Shown: piece by piece, positions 33,668-43,255 of the stretch
How the letters are laid out: every line of letters begins with the position of its first letter
How positions within the stretch are numbered: position 1 is the stretch's first letter
From: Acidobacteriota bacterium
GTDB taxonomy: Bacteria > Acidobacteriota > Vicinamibacteria > Vicinamibacterales > UBA2999
DNA length: 64,000 nucleotides
Reading direction: 5' to 3'
Assembly (NCBI GenBank): GCA_030697165.1
Contig: JAUYQQ010000015.1
Location: 186,001-250,000, forward strand
The notes under the pieces: model-generated
Databases searched by the model: none
Seen by the model: the letters and a program-made list of their open reading frames with translations, nothing else
What the model was told of the DNA's origin: nothing
Position numbers and translations under genes: made by a program

Positions 33668-34999
33668 ATGCCCAACATTCCCCGTCCCACACTGACTCCC
33701 CTGCAATGGCTCATTTGCGGCGTTGCCGCCCTGGGCTTTGCGTTCGACATTTACGAAATCCTGATGGCGCCGCTGGTGGTGGGGCCGGCGATTGCCGAGC
33801 TGACCGGCGCCCGTCCGGGCACCCCAGACTTCAACTTCTGGGTCGGGATGTTCTTCTGGGTCCCGGCGCTCGTGGGCGGCGCCTTCGGCCTGCTGGGCGG
33901 CTACCTGACCGACCGGTTCGGCCGGCGCAGCGTGCTGGTGTACAGCATCCTGCTCTACGCCTTCTCGGCCTTTGCGGCCGGGTTCGCGACCAGCATCGAG
34001 TGGCTGCTGTTCTTCCGCTCGACCACATACATTGGCGTCTTCGTCGAGTTCGTCGCCGCGGTCGCCTGGATCGCCGAGATCTTCCCCGACGCCAAGCAGC
34101 GCGAGGCGGCGCTCGGCTACACGCAGGCGTTCTCGTCGGTCGGCGGCCTCATGGTCACCGGCGCGTACGCCATCGCCGTCACCTATGCGAACTCGTTCCC
34201 GGAGATCGCCGGCGGTCATTCGCCCTGGCGCTACACGCTGATCTCGGGCGTCATTCCCGCGCTGCCGCTGATCATCATCCGGCCGTTCCTGCCCGAGTCG
34301 CCGGCCTGGCAGGCCAAGAAGGCCGCGGGCACGCTGCGGCGGCCATCGCTCGCACAACTGTTCACGCCTGAGTTGCGGCGCACCACCATCGTCACCACGC
34401 TGATGTTTGCGTTCGCGTACGGCGCGGCGTTCGGCGCCATCCAACAGATGCCCCGGATCGTGCCGGGCCTGGACGAGGTGCGCGTGCTGGCGGTGCCGCA
34501 GCAGCAACAGACGGCCAGCCTGGTGCAGGCCTACCAGGAGTTCGGCGGGCTCGCCGGCCGCTTCCTGCTCGCGTTCCTGGCGTTGCGGATCCTGTCGCGG
34601 CGCAAGCTGATCCGCACGTTCCAGATCCCGGGCTTGATCATCATCCCGTTCGTCTTTTGGTACGCCGCCACCAACAGCCTCGAGATGACCAAGTGGGGCA
34701 TGTTCCTGGCCGGCGTCTTTACCGTGGGCCAATTGAGTTTCTGGGGTAACTACTTACCTCGCGTCTATCCCACTCACCTGCGGGGCACCGGTGAAGGGTT
34801 CGCCGCGAACATCGGCGGCCGCATGATCGGGACGAGCTTTGCGTTCATCACGACGCAGCTCGTGAACTACATGCCGGGCGACCTGCCCTCAACACGACTG
34901 GCGTACGCCGCGACCATCACCGTGACGTTCGTCTACGCGGCGGGGCTCGTCACCAGCTTCTTCTTGCCTGAACCAAAGGGCGAAGATCTGCCGGAGTAG
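33668..34999 (+). CDS. Major facilitator superfamily transporter
   Basis: A 443-residue permease with about 12 membrane helices. LGFAFDIYEILMAPLVVGPA in TM1, GGYLTDRFGRRSVLVYSI (the A-like loop motif between TM2 and TM3), and VFTVGQLSFWGNYLPRVYPT with LRGTGEGFAANIGGRMIG in the C-terminal half are typical of the sugar/organic-acid porter branch. Substrate not determinable. The ATG at 33668 gives the correct N-terminus; a start at 33647 adds seven basic residues. Divergent from the TonB receptor, so the two may serve uptake of the same nutrient (inference). Confidence 0.9.
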   Translation: MPNIPRPTLTPLQWLICGVAALGFAFDIYEILMAPLVVGPAIAELTGARPGTPDFNFWVGMFFWVPALVGGAFGLLGGYLTDRFGRRSVLVYSILLYAFSAFAAGFATSIEWLLFFRSTTYIGVFVEFVAAVAWIAEIFPDAKQREAALGYTQAFSSVGGLMVTGAYAIAVTYANSFPEIAGGHSPWRYTLISGVIPALPLIIIRPFLPESPAWQAKKAAGTLRRPSLAQLFTPELRRTTIVTTLMFAFAYGAAFGAIQQMPRIVPGLDEVRVLAVPQQQQTASLVQAYQEFGGLAGRFLLAFLALRILSRRKLIRTFQIPGLIIIPFVFWYAATNSLEMTKWGMFLAGVFTVGQLSFWGNYLPRVYPTHLRGTGEGFAANIGGRMIGTSFAFITTQLVNYMPGDLPSTRLAYAATITVTFVYAAGLVTSFFLPEPKGEDLPE

Positions 35000-35000
35000 G

Positions 35001-35027
35001 GTGCCTAACGTGCCTAACGTGCCTCGG
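35001..35027 (+). repeat. Three 9-nt repeats (GTGCCTAAC) carrying alternative start codons
   Basis: Each unit starts with GTG in the frame of propeller 3. The reverse complement GTTAGGCAC differs by one base from the unit of the 9126 repeat. Confidence 0.75.
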
Positions 35028-36335
35028 GTGCTGCTCGCGACAGTCGTGCTGGCGCTTGGGACTGTCGCCTACGGCGAGCAGTGGCCGCAGTTGCGTGGAC
35101 CCGGGGCGACGGGGGTGGCAGCCGACTCGGCGAGCTTGCCCGAGAGCTGGAGCGCCACCAGCAACGTACGGTGGAAGACCGCCATTCCCGGCCACGGGTG
35201 GTCGTCGCCGGTGGTGTGGGGCGATCGCATTTTCCTGACGTCGGTGGTGCCGGCCGGAGACACTGAAGCACCGCGGCGGGGCCTCTACTTCGGCGGCGAA
35301 CGCCCGGCACCGACGGTGGAACATCGCTGGATGGTCTACGCGCTCGACCGCGGCACCGGCAAGATCGTCTGGGAACGCGAGGCCCGCCGCGGCTTGCCGA
35401 TGTCGCGCCACGTCAAGAACTCCTACGCTTCTGAAACGCCGGTGACCGACGGCCAGCGGGTCTACGTCTTGTTCGGCAACGTGGGCCTCTACGCCTACAC
35501 CCTCGGCGGCGAGCTCGCGTGGTCGGCGCCGATCGAGCCCCGCCCCACCCGCAACGGCTGGGGCACTGCCGCGTCGCCGGTGCTGCACAACGGCCGGCTG
35601 TATCTGGTCAACGACAACGACCAGCAGTCCTACCTGACGGCGCTCGACGCCAGGACCGGCAAGACAGTGTGGCGTGTTGACCGCAAGGAAGGCAGCAACT
35701 GGGCGACGCCGTACATTTGGGAACACGCCGGGCGCACAGAGATCGTAACGGCGGCCACGGGCAAGATCCGCTCGTACGACCTCGAGGGCAAGCTGCTGTG
35801 GCAGCTCGGCCCCATGTCGAGCATCGCCATTCCCACGCCGTTCTCGAAGTTCGGACTGCTCTATGTGACCTCCGGCTATGTCGGCGATGCCACGCGCCCG
35901 GTCTACGCCGTCAAGCCCGGAGCGTCGGGTGACATCTCGCTGGCCAAAGGCGAGACCAGTAGCGGCTCGATCGCCTGGTCGCTGCCACAAGGCGGACCGT
36001 ACAACCCCTCGCCGATCATCTACGGCGACTTTTACTACACGCTGTTCGATCGCGGATTCTTCACCGCTCACGACGCGAAAACCGGCCAGGAGATCTACAC
36101 CAAGGTCCGGCTCGATCCGACGGCCAGCGGCTTCACCGCATCGCCCTGGGCCTACAACGGCAAACTGTTTGCGATGAGCGAGGACGGCACCACCTACGTG
36201 ATCCAGGCGGGGCCCGAATTCAAGGTGATCGGCCGGAACGTGCTCGACGAGTTCACGATGGCCTCGCCGGCGATCGACCGCGACAGCCTCTTCATCCGCA
36301 CGGCGACCTCGCTCTATCGCATCGGCAAGCCGTAA
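35001..36335 (+). CDS. Exported PQQ-like beta-propeller protein 3
   Basis: A propeller protein of up to 444 residues. Signal peptide about RVLLATVVLALGTVAYG, mature start EQWPQLRGPGATGVAAD, matching the other two propellers. Blades with [37 protein letters not shown] and DLEGKLLWQLGPM follow. The start is ambiguous: three successive 9-nt repeats (GTGCCTAAC, GTGCCTAAC, GTGCCTCGG) each begin with an in-frame GTG, giving MPNVPNVPR at the N-terminus; the last (35019) leaves the cleanest signal peptide. It begins 1 nt after the MFS stop codon, suggesting co-transcription. Confidence 0.85.
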   Translation: MPNVPNVPRVLLATVVLALGTVAYGEQWPQLRGPGATGVAADSASLPESWSATSNVRWKTAIPGHGWSSPVVWGDRIFLTSVVPAGDTEAPRRGLYFGGERPAPTVEHRWMVYALDRGTGKIVWEREARRGLPMSRHVKNSYASETPVTDGQRVYVLFGNVGLYAYTLGGELAWSAPIEPRPTRNGWGTAASPVLHNGRLYLVNDNDQQSYLTALDARTGKTVWRVDRKEGSNWATPYIWEHAGRTEIVTAATGKIRSYDLEGKLLWQLGPMSSIAIPTPFSKFGLLYVTSGYVGDATRPVYAVKPGASGDISLAKGETSSGSIAWSLPQGGPYNPSPIIYGDFYYTLFDRGFFTAHDAKTGQEIYTKVRLDPTASGFTASPWAYNGKLFAMSEDGTTYVIQAGPEFKVIGRNVLDEFTMASPAIDRDSLFIRTATSLYRIGKP

Positions 36336-36348
36336 CCAGCTCCTGCCG

Positions 36349-36366
36349 GTCCGCCCAAAGGCGGAC
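36349..36366. terminator. Hairpin GTCCGCC/GGCGGAC after propeller 3
   Basis: A 7-bp stem with a CAAA loop, 13 nt after the stop codon. The same stem sequence with a TTTA loop is at 15429-15446, also just after a gene. No T-tract. Confidence 0.5.
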
Positions 36367-36397
36367 ACCACACTGATCCGGCCCGTGACATTGGCGC

Positions 36398-36403
36398 TAG
36401 AAT
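36398..36403 (+). promoter_or_regulatory. Putative -10 box TAGAAT, near-leaderless start
   Basis: TAGAAT ends 7 nt before the ATG at 36411; no ribosome site. Confidence 0.5.
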
Positions 36404-36410
36404 CTGCCCC

Positions 36411-38102
36411 ATGCTGGATCGCCGCGCCCTGCTCGCCTTCTTCGCCACCACCGGATTCGGCCACACCCTGCTGCCCGGCGTGCTGTGGGCGCAGATGCAG
36501 CCGGGCACCAAGAAGGTCACGCTCGAGATGGTCCGCGAGTCGGCGCGGCTGGCCGGGCTCGACTGGACCGATGAGGAGTGCCAGGACCTGGTGGATTCCT
36601 TGTCGAGCCTCGCGCGGGGCGCTGAAGGCATCGACAAGCCGGCGCTGACCAACGCCTCGCCGCTGCCGATTCACTTCGACCCCAACCCACCAGGGGTGGC
36701 GCCACGGCCGATGCCGACGGCCACGTTTCGCCCCGCACCCACGCCTCGCGTGCGTCGTCCGCTGAATCTCGAAGCCGTCGCCTTCTGGCCGGTGACGCAC
36801 TTGGCCCACCTGCTGCAGTCCCGACAAGTCACCTCCGTCGAATTGACGACGATGTACGTGGCGCGAGTGAAGCGCTACAACGGCCAGTTGAACTGCGTCG
36901 CGCAGTTGACCGAAGAGCGCGCGCTGGCAGAGGCCGCAGCGGCCGACAAGCAGCTCGCCGCCGGCAAATATCGCGGTGTGCTGCACGGAGTGCCGTACGG
37001 CGTCAAAGACATCATGTCCGCCAAGGGATACCCCACCCGCTGGGGGGCGCCGCCACTCGAACGGCAGGCCTTCGACGAAGACGCCGCCGTCGTCGAGCGG
37101 CTGCACCAGGCCGGTGCGGTGCTCGTCGCCAAGCTGACCACCGGTGAGATGGCGTTTGGCGATCAGTGGGCCGGCGGGCGCACCAACAACCCGTGGAATC
37201 TGTCGGAGGGCTCCAGCGGCTCATCAGCCGGATCGGGTGCGGCGACCGCCGCCGGGCTGGTCGGGTTCGCCATCGGCACCGACACCGGTGGCTCGATTCT
37301 CTCCCCCGCCGTCCGCTGCGGCATTGTCGGCCTGCGGCCGACGTTCGGTCGCGTCAGCCGTTACGGCGTGATGGCCGCCGGCACCACGCTCGACAAGATT
37401 GGCCCGATGTGCCGGCATGCCGAGGACTGTGCGATCGTGCTGCGCGCCATCGCGGGAGCGGACCACCGAGACCTCGCGGTGCGAGAGGCGCCGGTCGCGT
37501 GGGACGCGACGCCGGGTCGCTATCCGAAGCGCATCGGCTACGTGCCGGCGATGCTCGAGGCGGACACCGACGCCGACCAGCGTGCCAACAACAGCCGCGC
37601 GCTCGCCGGGCTGAAGCGACTGGGCTGCACGATGCACGCGCTGACGTTTCCGAGCGGCGACCTCAGCTACTTCATCGAGTACGTGGAGCGGGCGGCGGCG
37701 TTCGACAGCTTCACGGTGTCGGGCCAGCACCAGGGCCTGCGGCCGCGCACCAGCCGCTACCTGCGCGCGTGCCAACTGGTGACGGCGGTCGATTACCTGC
37801 AGGCCAACCGTCGGCGCGCGGTGATCATGCAGGAGGTGGCGCGGGCCATGAGCGCGGTCGACGCGGTGATGTTCACCACCCTGACGCTCGACTCGCGCAC
37901 CAGCCTCAACCCGGTAATGAGCCTGACGGGACATCCCTCGATCGCGGTGCCCAACGGTCTCAAGTCGAATGGATCGCCGGCTGGCGTGATGTTCTCAGGC
38001 CACCTGTATCGCGAGGGCGACCTGGTCGCGCTGGCCAAGGCGTGGCAGGACCAGTCAGCAAACCGAGTGCAGCACCCGCCGCTGTTCGCCGTCACCGGCT
38101 GA
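36411..38102 (+). CDS. Exported amidase-signature hydrolase
   Basis: A 563-residue amidase-signature enzyme with a Ser-cisSer-Lys triad. K199 lies in PYGVKDIMSAKG, the cis-Ser S271 in SEGSSGSSAGSG, and the nucleophile S295 in GTDTGGSILSP; the 24-residue gap between the two Ser matches fatty acid amide hydrolase and relatives. The N-terminus LDRRALLAFFATTGFGHTLL looks like a Tat or Sec signal. An N-terminal extension of about 110 residues before the amidase core is unusual (rich in Pro at 85-110). The substrate could be an amide or a peptide-like molecule. Confidence 0.9.
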   Translation: MLDRRALLAFFATTGFGHTLLPGVLWAQMQPGTKKVTLEMVRESARLAGLDWTDEECQDLVDSLSSLARGAEGIDKPALTNASPLPIHFDPNPPGVAPRPMPTATFRPAPTPRVRRPLNLEAVAFWPVTHLAHLLQSRQVTSVELTTMYVARVKRYNGQLNCVAQLTEERALAEAAAADKQLAAGKYRGVLHGVPYGVKDIMSAKGYPTRWGAPPLERQAFDEDAAVVERLHQAGAVLVAKLTTGEMAFGDQWAGGRTNNPWNLSEGSSGSSAGSGAATAAGLVGFAIGTDTGGSILSPAVRCGIVGLRPTFGRVSRYGVMAAGTTLDKIGPMCRHAEDCAIVLRAIAGADHRDLAVREAPVAWDATPGRYPKRIGYVPAMLEADTDADQRANNSRALAGLKRLGCTMHALTFPSGDLSYFIEYVERAAAFDSFTVSGQHQGLRPRTSRYLRACQLVTAVDYLQANRRRAVIMQEVARAMSAVDAVMFTTLTLDSRTSLNPVMSLTGHPSIAVPNGLKSNGSPAGVMFSGHLYREGDLVALAKAWQDQSANRVQHPPLFAVTG

Positions 38103-38188
38103 GCCCGGCCCGGCACCGCAGCTTCTTTCCATCTCATCGCCGGGGTAGACTGCCGCTCACGAAACCCGTCTGCTGCTGGAGGTTAGCG

Positions 38189-39661
38189 ATGTCGCTCTCA
38201 ACTCTTGGCCGGTTGGTGATGACCGCCGGCGTGTTGTGCGTGCTGCTGGTTGGCGCGCCTCATTCGCATTTGCGGGCGCAGGCGCCGGCGGCCGCCGCGA
38301 CCATCGCTCGCGACGCCGACGTGTTGGGCGCGCAGCGGTTGTTCAGCGCCTGGCTCGAAGGCCAGATCGTGTCGCGACACCTGCCGGGCATCGCGGTCGG
38401 CGTGGTCGCCGATCAGGAGTTGGTCTGGGCAGCCGGCTTCGGCTTTGCCGACACCGGCCAGAAGGTGGCGATGACGCCGCAGACCCGGTTCCGCATGGCG
38501 TCGCACAGCAAGCTGTTCACGGCCACTGCCATCATGCAGCTGCGCGAGCAGGGCAAGCTGCGGTTGGACGACCCGGTGTCGAAGTACCTGCCATGGTTCC
38601 AGGTCAAGCCCGCCGAGTCCGATGATCCGCCGATCACGATCGAAGAGTTACTGACCCACAGCTCGGGCTTGCCGCGCGAAGCGGGCTCGCACTGGACGAC
38701 CTTTGACTTCCCCTCCACCGAACAACTGCGCGAACTGATGGCTGAGCGGCAGGCGCCGTTCTCTCCAGACGTGCGCTGGAAGTATTCCAACCTCGCGTTT
38801 GCGATCGCCGGAATGGTGATCGAAACCGTGAGCGGCCAGCAATGGGCCGACTACGTGCAGCAGCACATCTACGCGCCGCTCGGGATGTCCTCGTCCAGCG
38901 TCGACCAGAACGTCAGTGGTCTCGCGGTCGGTTACGGCCGGCTGATGCCGGACGGCACGCGCGCCGTCAATCCGTTCATCGACGCCCGCGGCATGGCGGC
39001 GGCGACCGGGATCACCTCAACCGTGGACGACATGGCCAAGTTCGTGTCGGCGCAGTTCCGGAAAGGACGCATGGGCGGCCGCCAGATCCTGAGCACCGGC
39101 TCACTGCGCGAGATGCACCGTGTCCGTATGCTCGAGAACAACTGGACGCAGGGTAACGCCATTGGCTTCGCGGTACGCCGCGACCGCGACAAGGTGTACG
39201 TGTCGCACGGCGGCAGCTATCCCGGCTATCAGACCAACACGGTGATGCAGCTCGAAGGCAAGGTCGGCGTGATCGTGCTGACCAATGCGGACGATGCCAA
39301 CCCGGGCGCGATCGCGACACAGTTGATGAACACGGTGGGCGAGGCGGTGGCGAAGGCGGCCACTCCCGCGCCAGCCATGACCATGACGTGGGACCCATCG
39401 TGGTCGCGGTTCGCCGGGCTCTATCGCGGCCGCGGCGGCGAGTCGCAGGTGATCGAACTCAACCAGCGGCTGGTGATCATCAACCCGAATGCGGCGAACC
39501 TCGATAGTCCGATCCGGCTGGAGCCGATTGGCAACGGCCAGTTCCGCTACGTGGCGCCCGTGGGCGGCGGACCAGTCGGCGAGATTGTCCGGTTCGTGGA
39601 AGAGGGCGGCAAGGTGATCCGAATGTTCACCGGCGACGGCTACGTCGAGCGCGTTCGGTAG
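38189..39661 (+). CDS. Exported serine hydrolase, beta-lactamase/DD-peptidase family
   Basis: A 490-residue class C beta-lactamase-like protein. Signal peptide 1-31 (ending LRAQA). The catalytic SxxK is S105-HS-K108 in RMASHSKLFTA, and the second motif is YSN at 199-201 (WKYSNLAFAIAG). The HGG-type third motif is in VSHGGSYPGYQTN. A C-terminal beta-barrel of about 100 residues follows, typical of the D-aminopeptidase/esterase branch. Possible roles are D-peptide or ester hydrolysis, not necessarily beta-lactam resistance. Start ATG 38189 is set by GGAGG 7 nt upstream; the huge upstream frame overlaps the amidase gene and is rejected. Confidence 0.9.
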   Translation: MSLSTLGRLVMTAGVLCVLLVGAPHSHLRAQAPAAAATIARDADVLGAQRLFSAWLEGQIVSRHLPGIAVGVVADQELVWAAGFGFADTGQKVAMTPQTRFRMASHSKLFTATAIMQLREQGKLRLDDPVSKYLPWFQVKPAESDDPPITIEELLTHSSGLPREAGSHWTTFDFPSTEQLRELMAERQAPFSPDVRWKYSNLAFAIAGMVIETVSGQQWADYVQQHIYAPLGMSSSSVDQNVSGLAVGYGRLMPDGTRAVNPFIDARGMAAATGITSTVDDMAKFVSAQFRKGRMGGRQILSTGSLREMHRVRMLENNWTQGNAIGFAVRRDRDKVYVSHGGSYPGYQTNTVMQLEGKVGVIVLTNADDANPGAIATQLMNTVGEAVAKAATPAPAMTMTWDPSWSRFAGLYRGRGGESQVIELNQRLVIINPNAANLDSPIRLEPIGNGQFRYVAPVGGGPVGEIVRFVEEGGKVIRMFTGDGYVERVR

Positions 39662-39696
39662 TCCCGCGCTGTAAGCGGAACGGGGGCGCGGATAAA

Positions 39697-41979
39697 ATGG
39701 GCGTGTCCATGACGCCCCAGTTTGTCTCGTGTTGTCTTCTCGCCATCGCCTTGGCGAGCCTGCCATCAGTGTCCGCTGCCCAGGAGCACGTTCATCCTCC
39801 CGCGGCGCCGGCCGACCTATCGGCCAAGCAACCGGCCGCGGCACCGCTCAGTGGCGAACGGCCATCGGTCAGGGCGGTGTTGGCCACCGCGGTCCCCACG
39901 ATCGACGGTGTGCTGGACGAGGCGGTGTGGGCATCCGCGAATGTCGTTGACCAGTTCGTCCAACAGGAGCCGCGCGAGGGCCTGCCGGCGTCCGATCGCA
40001 CCGAGGTGCGGGTGCTCTACGACAAGGGCCGCCTGTTCATCGGCGTGCGCGCCTACGCGTCGTTGCCGGTCAGCGCCACCGAGATGCGCCGCGATGCCGA
40101 CCGCCTGTTCGACGAGGACAACTTCCAAATCATCGTTGATACCTTCCACGACTCTCGCAACGGCTACATGTTCCTGACCACCCCGCTCGGCGCCAAGCTC
40201 GAGCAGCAGATCTTCGACGAGGGCGAAGGCGGCGGGCGCGGCACCACCGCCAACATCAATCGCAACTGGGACGGCATCTGGGATGCGGCGGCCAGGATCC
40301 TGCCTGACGGCTGGACGGCGGAGATCGCGATCCCGTTCAGCACGGTGCGCTTCGTGCCGAAGGATGCCCAGGTGTGGGGCATCAACTTCCAGCGCCACAT
40401 CCGCCGCAAGAACGAGACCGTGATGTGGGCGGCGATTCCCAAGGCCTACACGCTGACCAAGGTCAGCCTGGCCGGCGAGTTGCAGGGCCTGTCGGGCATC
40501 AGCCGCGGGCTCGACCTGCGGCTGAAGCCGTTCTTCGTGGGCGGCGGCCGCAACCTGAGAACGTCGCCCACGGTGTCGTCCTTCGATGCCATCCACGACG
40601 TGGGCCTTGATGCGCGCTACGGCGTCACGGCCGGCCTGAACATGGACATCACGCTCAACACCGACTTCGCGCAGGTTGAGGTGGACGAGCAGCAGGTCAA
40701 CCTGACCCGCTTCGGCCTGTTCTATCCGGAGAAGCGCGACTTCTTCCTGGAGAACTCCAACTTCTTCACCATGGGCACGGGGTCGGCCTTCACCTCGGCG
40801 CCGGTGCAGACCGACCTTTTCTTCAGCCGGCGCATCGGCCTCTCGGACGCGGGCACGCCTATCCCCATCCTCGGCGGCGTGCGCCTGGCCGGCAAGTCGG
40901 GCAAGAACAACATCGGCGTGCTCGACATCCAGACCGACTCGCAGTTCGGCCGGCCCGGCGACAACTTCTTCGTAAGCCGCTACAGCCGCGATGTGTTCCG
41001 GCGCTCGCGGGTCGGGGCGCTGTTCATCAACAAGGACACGCTCGAGGGCAGCACCCATTTCAACCGCACCTTCGGCGTCGACGCCGTCCTGGCGCCGAGC
41101 GCCAACCTGCAGATCAATTCGTACCTCGCCAAGACCCAGACCCCGGGCAAGGACGGCAACGACCTGGCCTACTACGGGCGCGTCGCCTACCGCGACCCGA
41201 AGTGGAACCTGTGGCTGAACTACCTCGACGTGCAGGAGAACTTCAACGCCGAGGCCGGCTTCGTGCAGCGCACCGGCATCCGCACCACCAAGGCCTACTT
41301 CGGGCCGACCCCGCGGCCGACGAGAGGCAGCGTCAAGCTGTTCGAGCCGATGTATGTGCTGACCTACACCACCGACCAGGCCAACCGAATGATCGGCCGG
41401 CAGCACCACTACATGCTGGGCACGACGCTGCGCGACGATTCCTTCATCAACGTGGTCTTCCAGCAGACGCTGGACGTGCTCGACCAGCCGTTCCGAATCC
41501 GGCCCGCGGTGGTGATCCCATCCGGGAGCTACCAGATGAACGAGTGGATGTTCACCTTCAACACCAGCCCCGGCAAGCGGGTCTACGAGCGCGTCACGGT
41601 GTCGCCCAGCCAGTTCTACGACGGCACCCGCCTGACCATCACCGCGGCGGCCGGCATTCGCGCGTCGAGCCGGTTTTCAACCGAGCTGCAGTACAACCGC
41701 AACGACGTGCAGATGCCGTGGGGCAACTTCCTGGTCAACCTGTCAACGCTGCGGGTTGACTACACGTTCTCGCCGCGGATGACCATCCGCAGCCTGACCC
41801 AGTACAACACCTCGACCCACGAGATTACCAACAACGTCCGCTTCAACTTCATCTATCGTCCCGGCAGCGACCTCTACGTCGTCTACAACGACCTATCCCA
41901 GACCGGCCTGCCGGCCGACATTTTCGGCAAGCAGGATCGCCAGCTCGTGGTGAAGATGACCTATCTGCTGCAGAGGTAG
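39697..41979 (+). CDS. Exported CBM9-like / DUF5916 protein
   Basis: A 760-residue protein. Signal peptide (TPQFVSCCLLAIALASLPSV), then a carbohydrate-binding-module-9-like domain about 55-250 with IDGVLDEAVWASANVVDQFV and VRVLYDKGRLFIGVRAY. The rest is a DUF5916 region rich in beta strands (FGLFYPEKRDFFLENSNFF, RRIGLSDAGTPIPILGG), probably an outer-membrane barrel. It may bind polysaccharide at the surface. Start: ATG 39697 directly follows a GATAAA sequence; GTG 39703 would sit 6 nt behind that box, and ATG 39709 is also in frame, so the N-terminus is uncertain by up to four residues. Confidence 0.85.
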   Translation: MGVSMTPQFVSCCLLAIALASLPSVSAAQEHVHPPAAPADLSAKQPAAAPLSGERPSVRAVLATAVPTIDGVLDEAVWASANVVDQFVQQEPREGLPASDRTEVRVLYDKGRLFIGVRAYASLPVSATEMRRDADRLFDEDNFQIIVDTFHDSRNGYMFLTTPLGAKLEQQIFDEGEGGGRGTTANINRNWDGIWDAAARILPDGWTAEIAIPFSTVRFVPKDAQVWGINFQRHIRRKNETVMWAAIPKAYTLTKVSLAGELQGLSGISRGLDLRLKPFFVGGGRNLRTSPTVSSFDAIHDVGLDARYGVTAGLNMDITLNTDFAQVEVDEQQVNLTRFGLFYPEKRDFFLENSNFFTMGTGSAFTSAPVQTDLFFSRRIGLSDAGTPIPILGGVRLAGKSGKNNIGVLDIQTDSQFGRPGDNFFVSRYSRDVFRRSRVGALFINKDTLEGSTHFNRTFGVDAVLAPSANLQINSYLAKTQTPGKDGNDLAYYGRVAYRDPKWNLWLNYLDVQENFNAEAGFVQRTGIRTTKAYFGPTPRPTRGSVKLFEPMYVLTYTTDQANRMIGRQHHYMLGTTLRDDSFINVVFQQTLDVLDQPFRIRPAVVIPSGSYQMNEWMFTFNTSPGKRVYERVTVSPSQFYDGTRLTITAAAGIRASSRFSTELQYNRNDVQMPWGNFLVNLSTLRVDYTFSPRMTIRSLTQYNTSTHEITNNVRFNFIYRPGSDLYVVYNDLSQTGLPADIFGKQDRQLVVKMTYLLQR

Positions 41980-42017
41980 CGCAGTTGACGCCCGTACGCG
42001 GTCGAGACGCTGCCGCG

Positions 42018-43148
42018 CTATCGACGGGGCGTGCGTGCGGTTGCCGCACCGGGAACGAGCTGGTAGCCGATGTCGGCCATGATGCCCAGGGTAAGGATGT
42101 CGATCTTGTTGGTGCCAGAGCCGAAGTCTCGCGGCGTCATCAGCCCGGTCTTGAAGTCAGCGTAGGTGTCCTGGTCCAGGTGCGCGATGCTGGAGCCCGG
42201 CTCATACGGATCGGGCGCGTACAACTTCACCATCGGCAGCGGCCGGATCGACCTGGCGCTGGCCTCGACCGCCTTGGGGCCACTAAAAAAGAGGTCGTTG
42301 CTCGTCAGGTCCGCCAGCACCTGCTCGGGGCCGTGGTTGGCGACGACATCGGCTCCCGCGGACCCGCGATTCACGAACACGTCGTAAGGAAACGGAATCG
42401 AATTCATCAGCTGGCCGGTTGACACATCAAAGCTGTCGAGAAAGCCGAGTCCGTGGCCGACCTCGTGAATCATCGTGTAGACGAAGCTGGCCTTGCCTGG
42501 AGCCGCGGCGCCGTTGATGGCGTAATCCCAGTCGACCGTCTCGTTGACCAGGACCTGGATGTCTGCCCCGCCGTTGTTGAGACTGCGGTTACGGACCTGC
42601 GCGGCCAGGGCACTCGGCACGGCCACGCCATCGAGGTCGAAGAAGTCAATCGGGCCGGCCGAGGCCAGCAAGGTGCTCTCCGGGTCTTCCGGGGTCTCCA
42701 TCTTCGCGTCGACGACGATTGGCACCGTGCCCTGCAGCACCGCCGACCACGCCGCCACAGACGCCTGCATCGCGGCCTTCCGTGCGGCGCCCCGGGCCGG
42801 GTCGTTGAAGCCGGTGCCCTCGGCGTCGGTGTAGATGATGGTGAAGGTCGCGCCCGAGGCGGCCTGGATCGTGGCGTGCGGGTAGCTGACCATCAGGGCC
42901 CGGCTGACTGCGGGCCTGAACCGGGCGGCCTCGAGCTGCGGCGCCGTCAGCCGCGCGCACTCGGTGCCCAGGGTGCCCTCAGCATTACGCGTGAACGACA
43001 TGCCGTAGACCGGCACGCGGTAGCCGTTGGGCGTGCGCTGAATCCCAAGGCGCTCGGCACCCGCCAGCCCGTCGGACGAAGCCGTCCCGGTGAGCAACGC
43101 GAGGGCGGCGACGAGGAACGACGTGCGCAGTTGGCGGATGGTGGTCAT
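42018..43148 (-). CDS. Exported metzincin-like metalloprotease
   Basis: A 376-residue exported protein. Signal peptide 1-24 (SFLVAALALLTGTASS). The zinc motif is HEVGHGLGFLD at 228-238, that is HExxHxxGxxD with Asp as third ligand, and a Met-turn GLMTP lies about 100 residues later. These define the metzincin fold, though no named family is recognised. N-terminal of it, residues 85-200 contain a beta-rich segment with ATIQAASGATFTIIYTD. It is convergent with the DUF5916 gene and divergent from the amidohydrolase. Probably a secreted peptidase. Confidence 0.82.
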   Translation of the reverse strand: MTTIRQLRTSFLVAALALLTGTASSDGLAGAERLGIQRTPNGYRVPVYGMSFTRNAEGTLGTECARLTAPQLEAARFRPAVSRALMVSYPHATIQAASGATFTIIYTDAEGTGFNDPARGAARKAAMQASVAAWSAVLQGTVPIVVDAKMETPEDPESTLLASAGPIDFFDLDGVAVPSALAAQVRNRSLNNGGADIQVLVNETVDWDYAINGAAAPGKASFVYTMIHEVGHGLGFLDSFDVSTGQLMNSIPFPYDVFVNRGSAGADVVANHGPEQVLADLTSNDLFFSGPKAVEASARSIRPLPMVKLYAPDPYEPGSSIAHLDQDTYADFKTGLMTPRDFGSGTNKIDILTLGIMADIGYQLVPGAATARTPRR

Positions 43149-43255
43149 GTCCCTGGTCCGTTGCCGAAATTTGCGCAGATTGGCTATCTAAGCGACAGGA
43201 ACGGACATTATACACACACGTCCACCTCTGGCCTGACTCCGCGAAGCGTCGAGGG

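Noticed and set aside
34950-37106. 718-codon minus-strand frame across propeller 3 and the amidase
   Set aside because: It crosses two well-supported genes on the other strand and shows no recognisable domain.
37166-38188. N-terminal extension of the serine hydrolase frame by 341 codons
   Set aside because: It overlaps the amidase gene in another frame; the real start is the ATG at 38189 with a good ribosome site and signal peptide.
38189-39661. Calling the serine hydrolase a beta-lactamase resistance gene
   Set aside because: The motifs are shared by DD-peptidases, D-aminopeptidases and esterases; the C-terminal barrel favours the latter groups.
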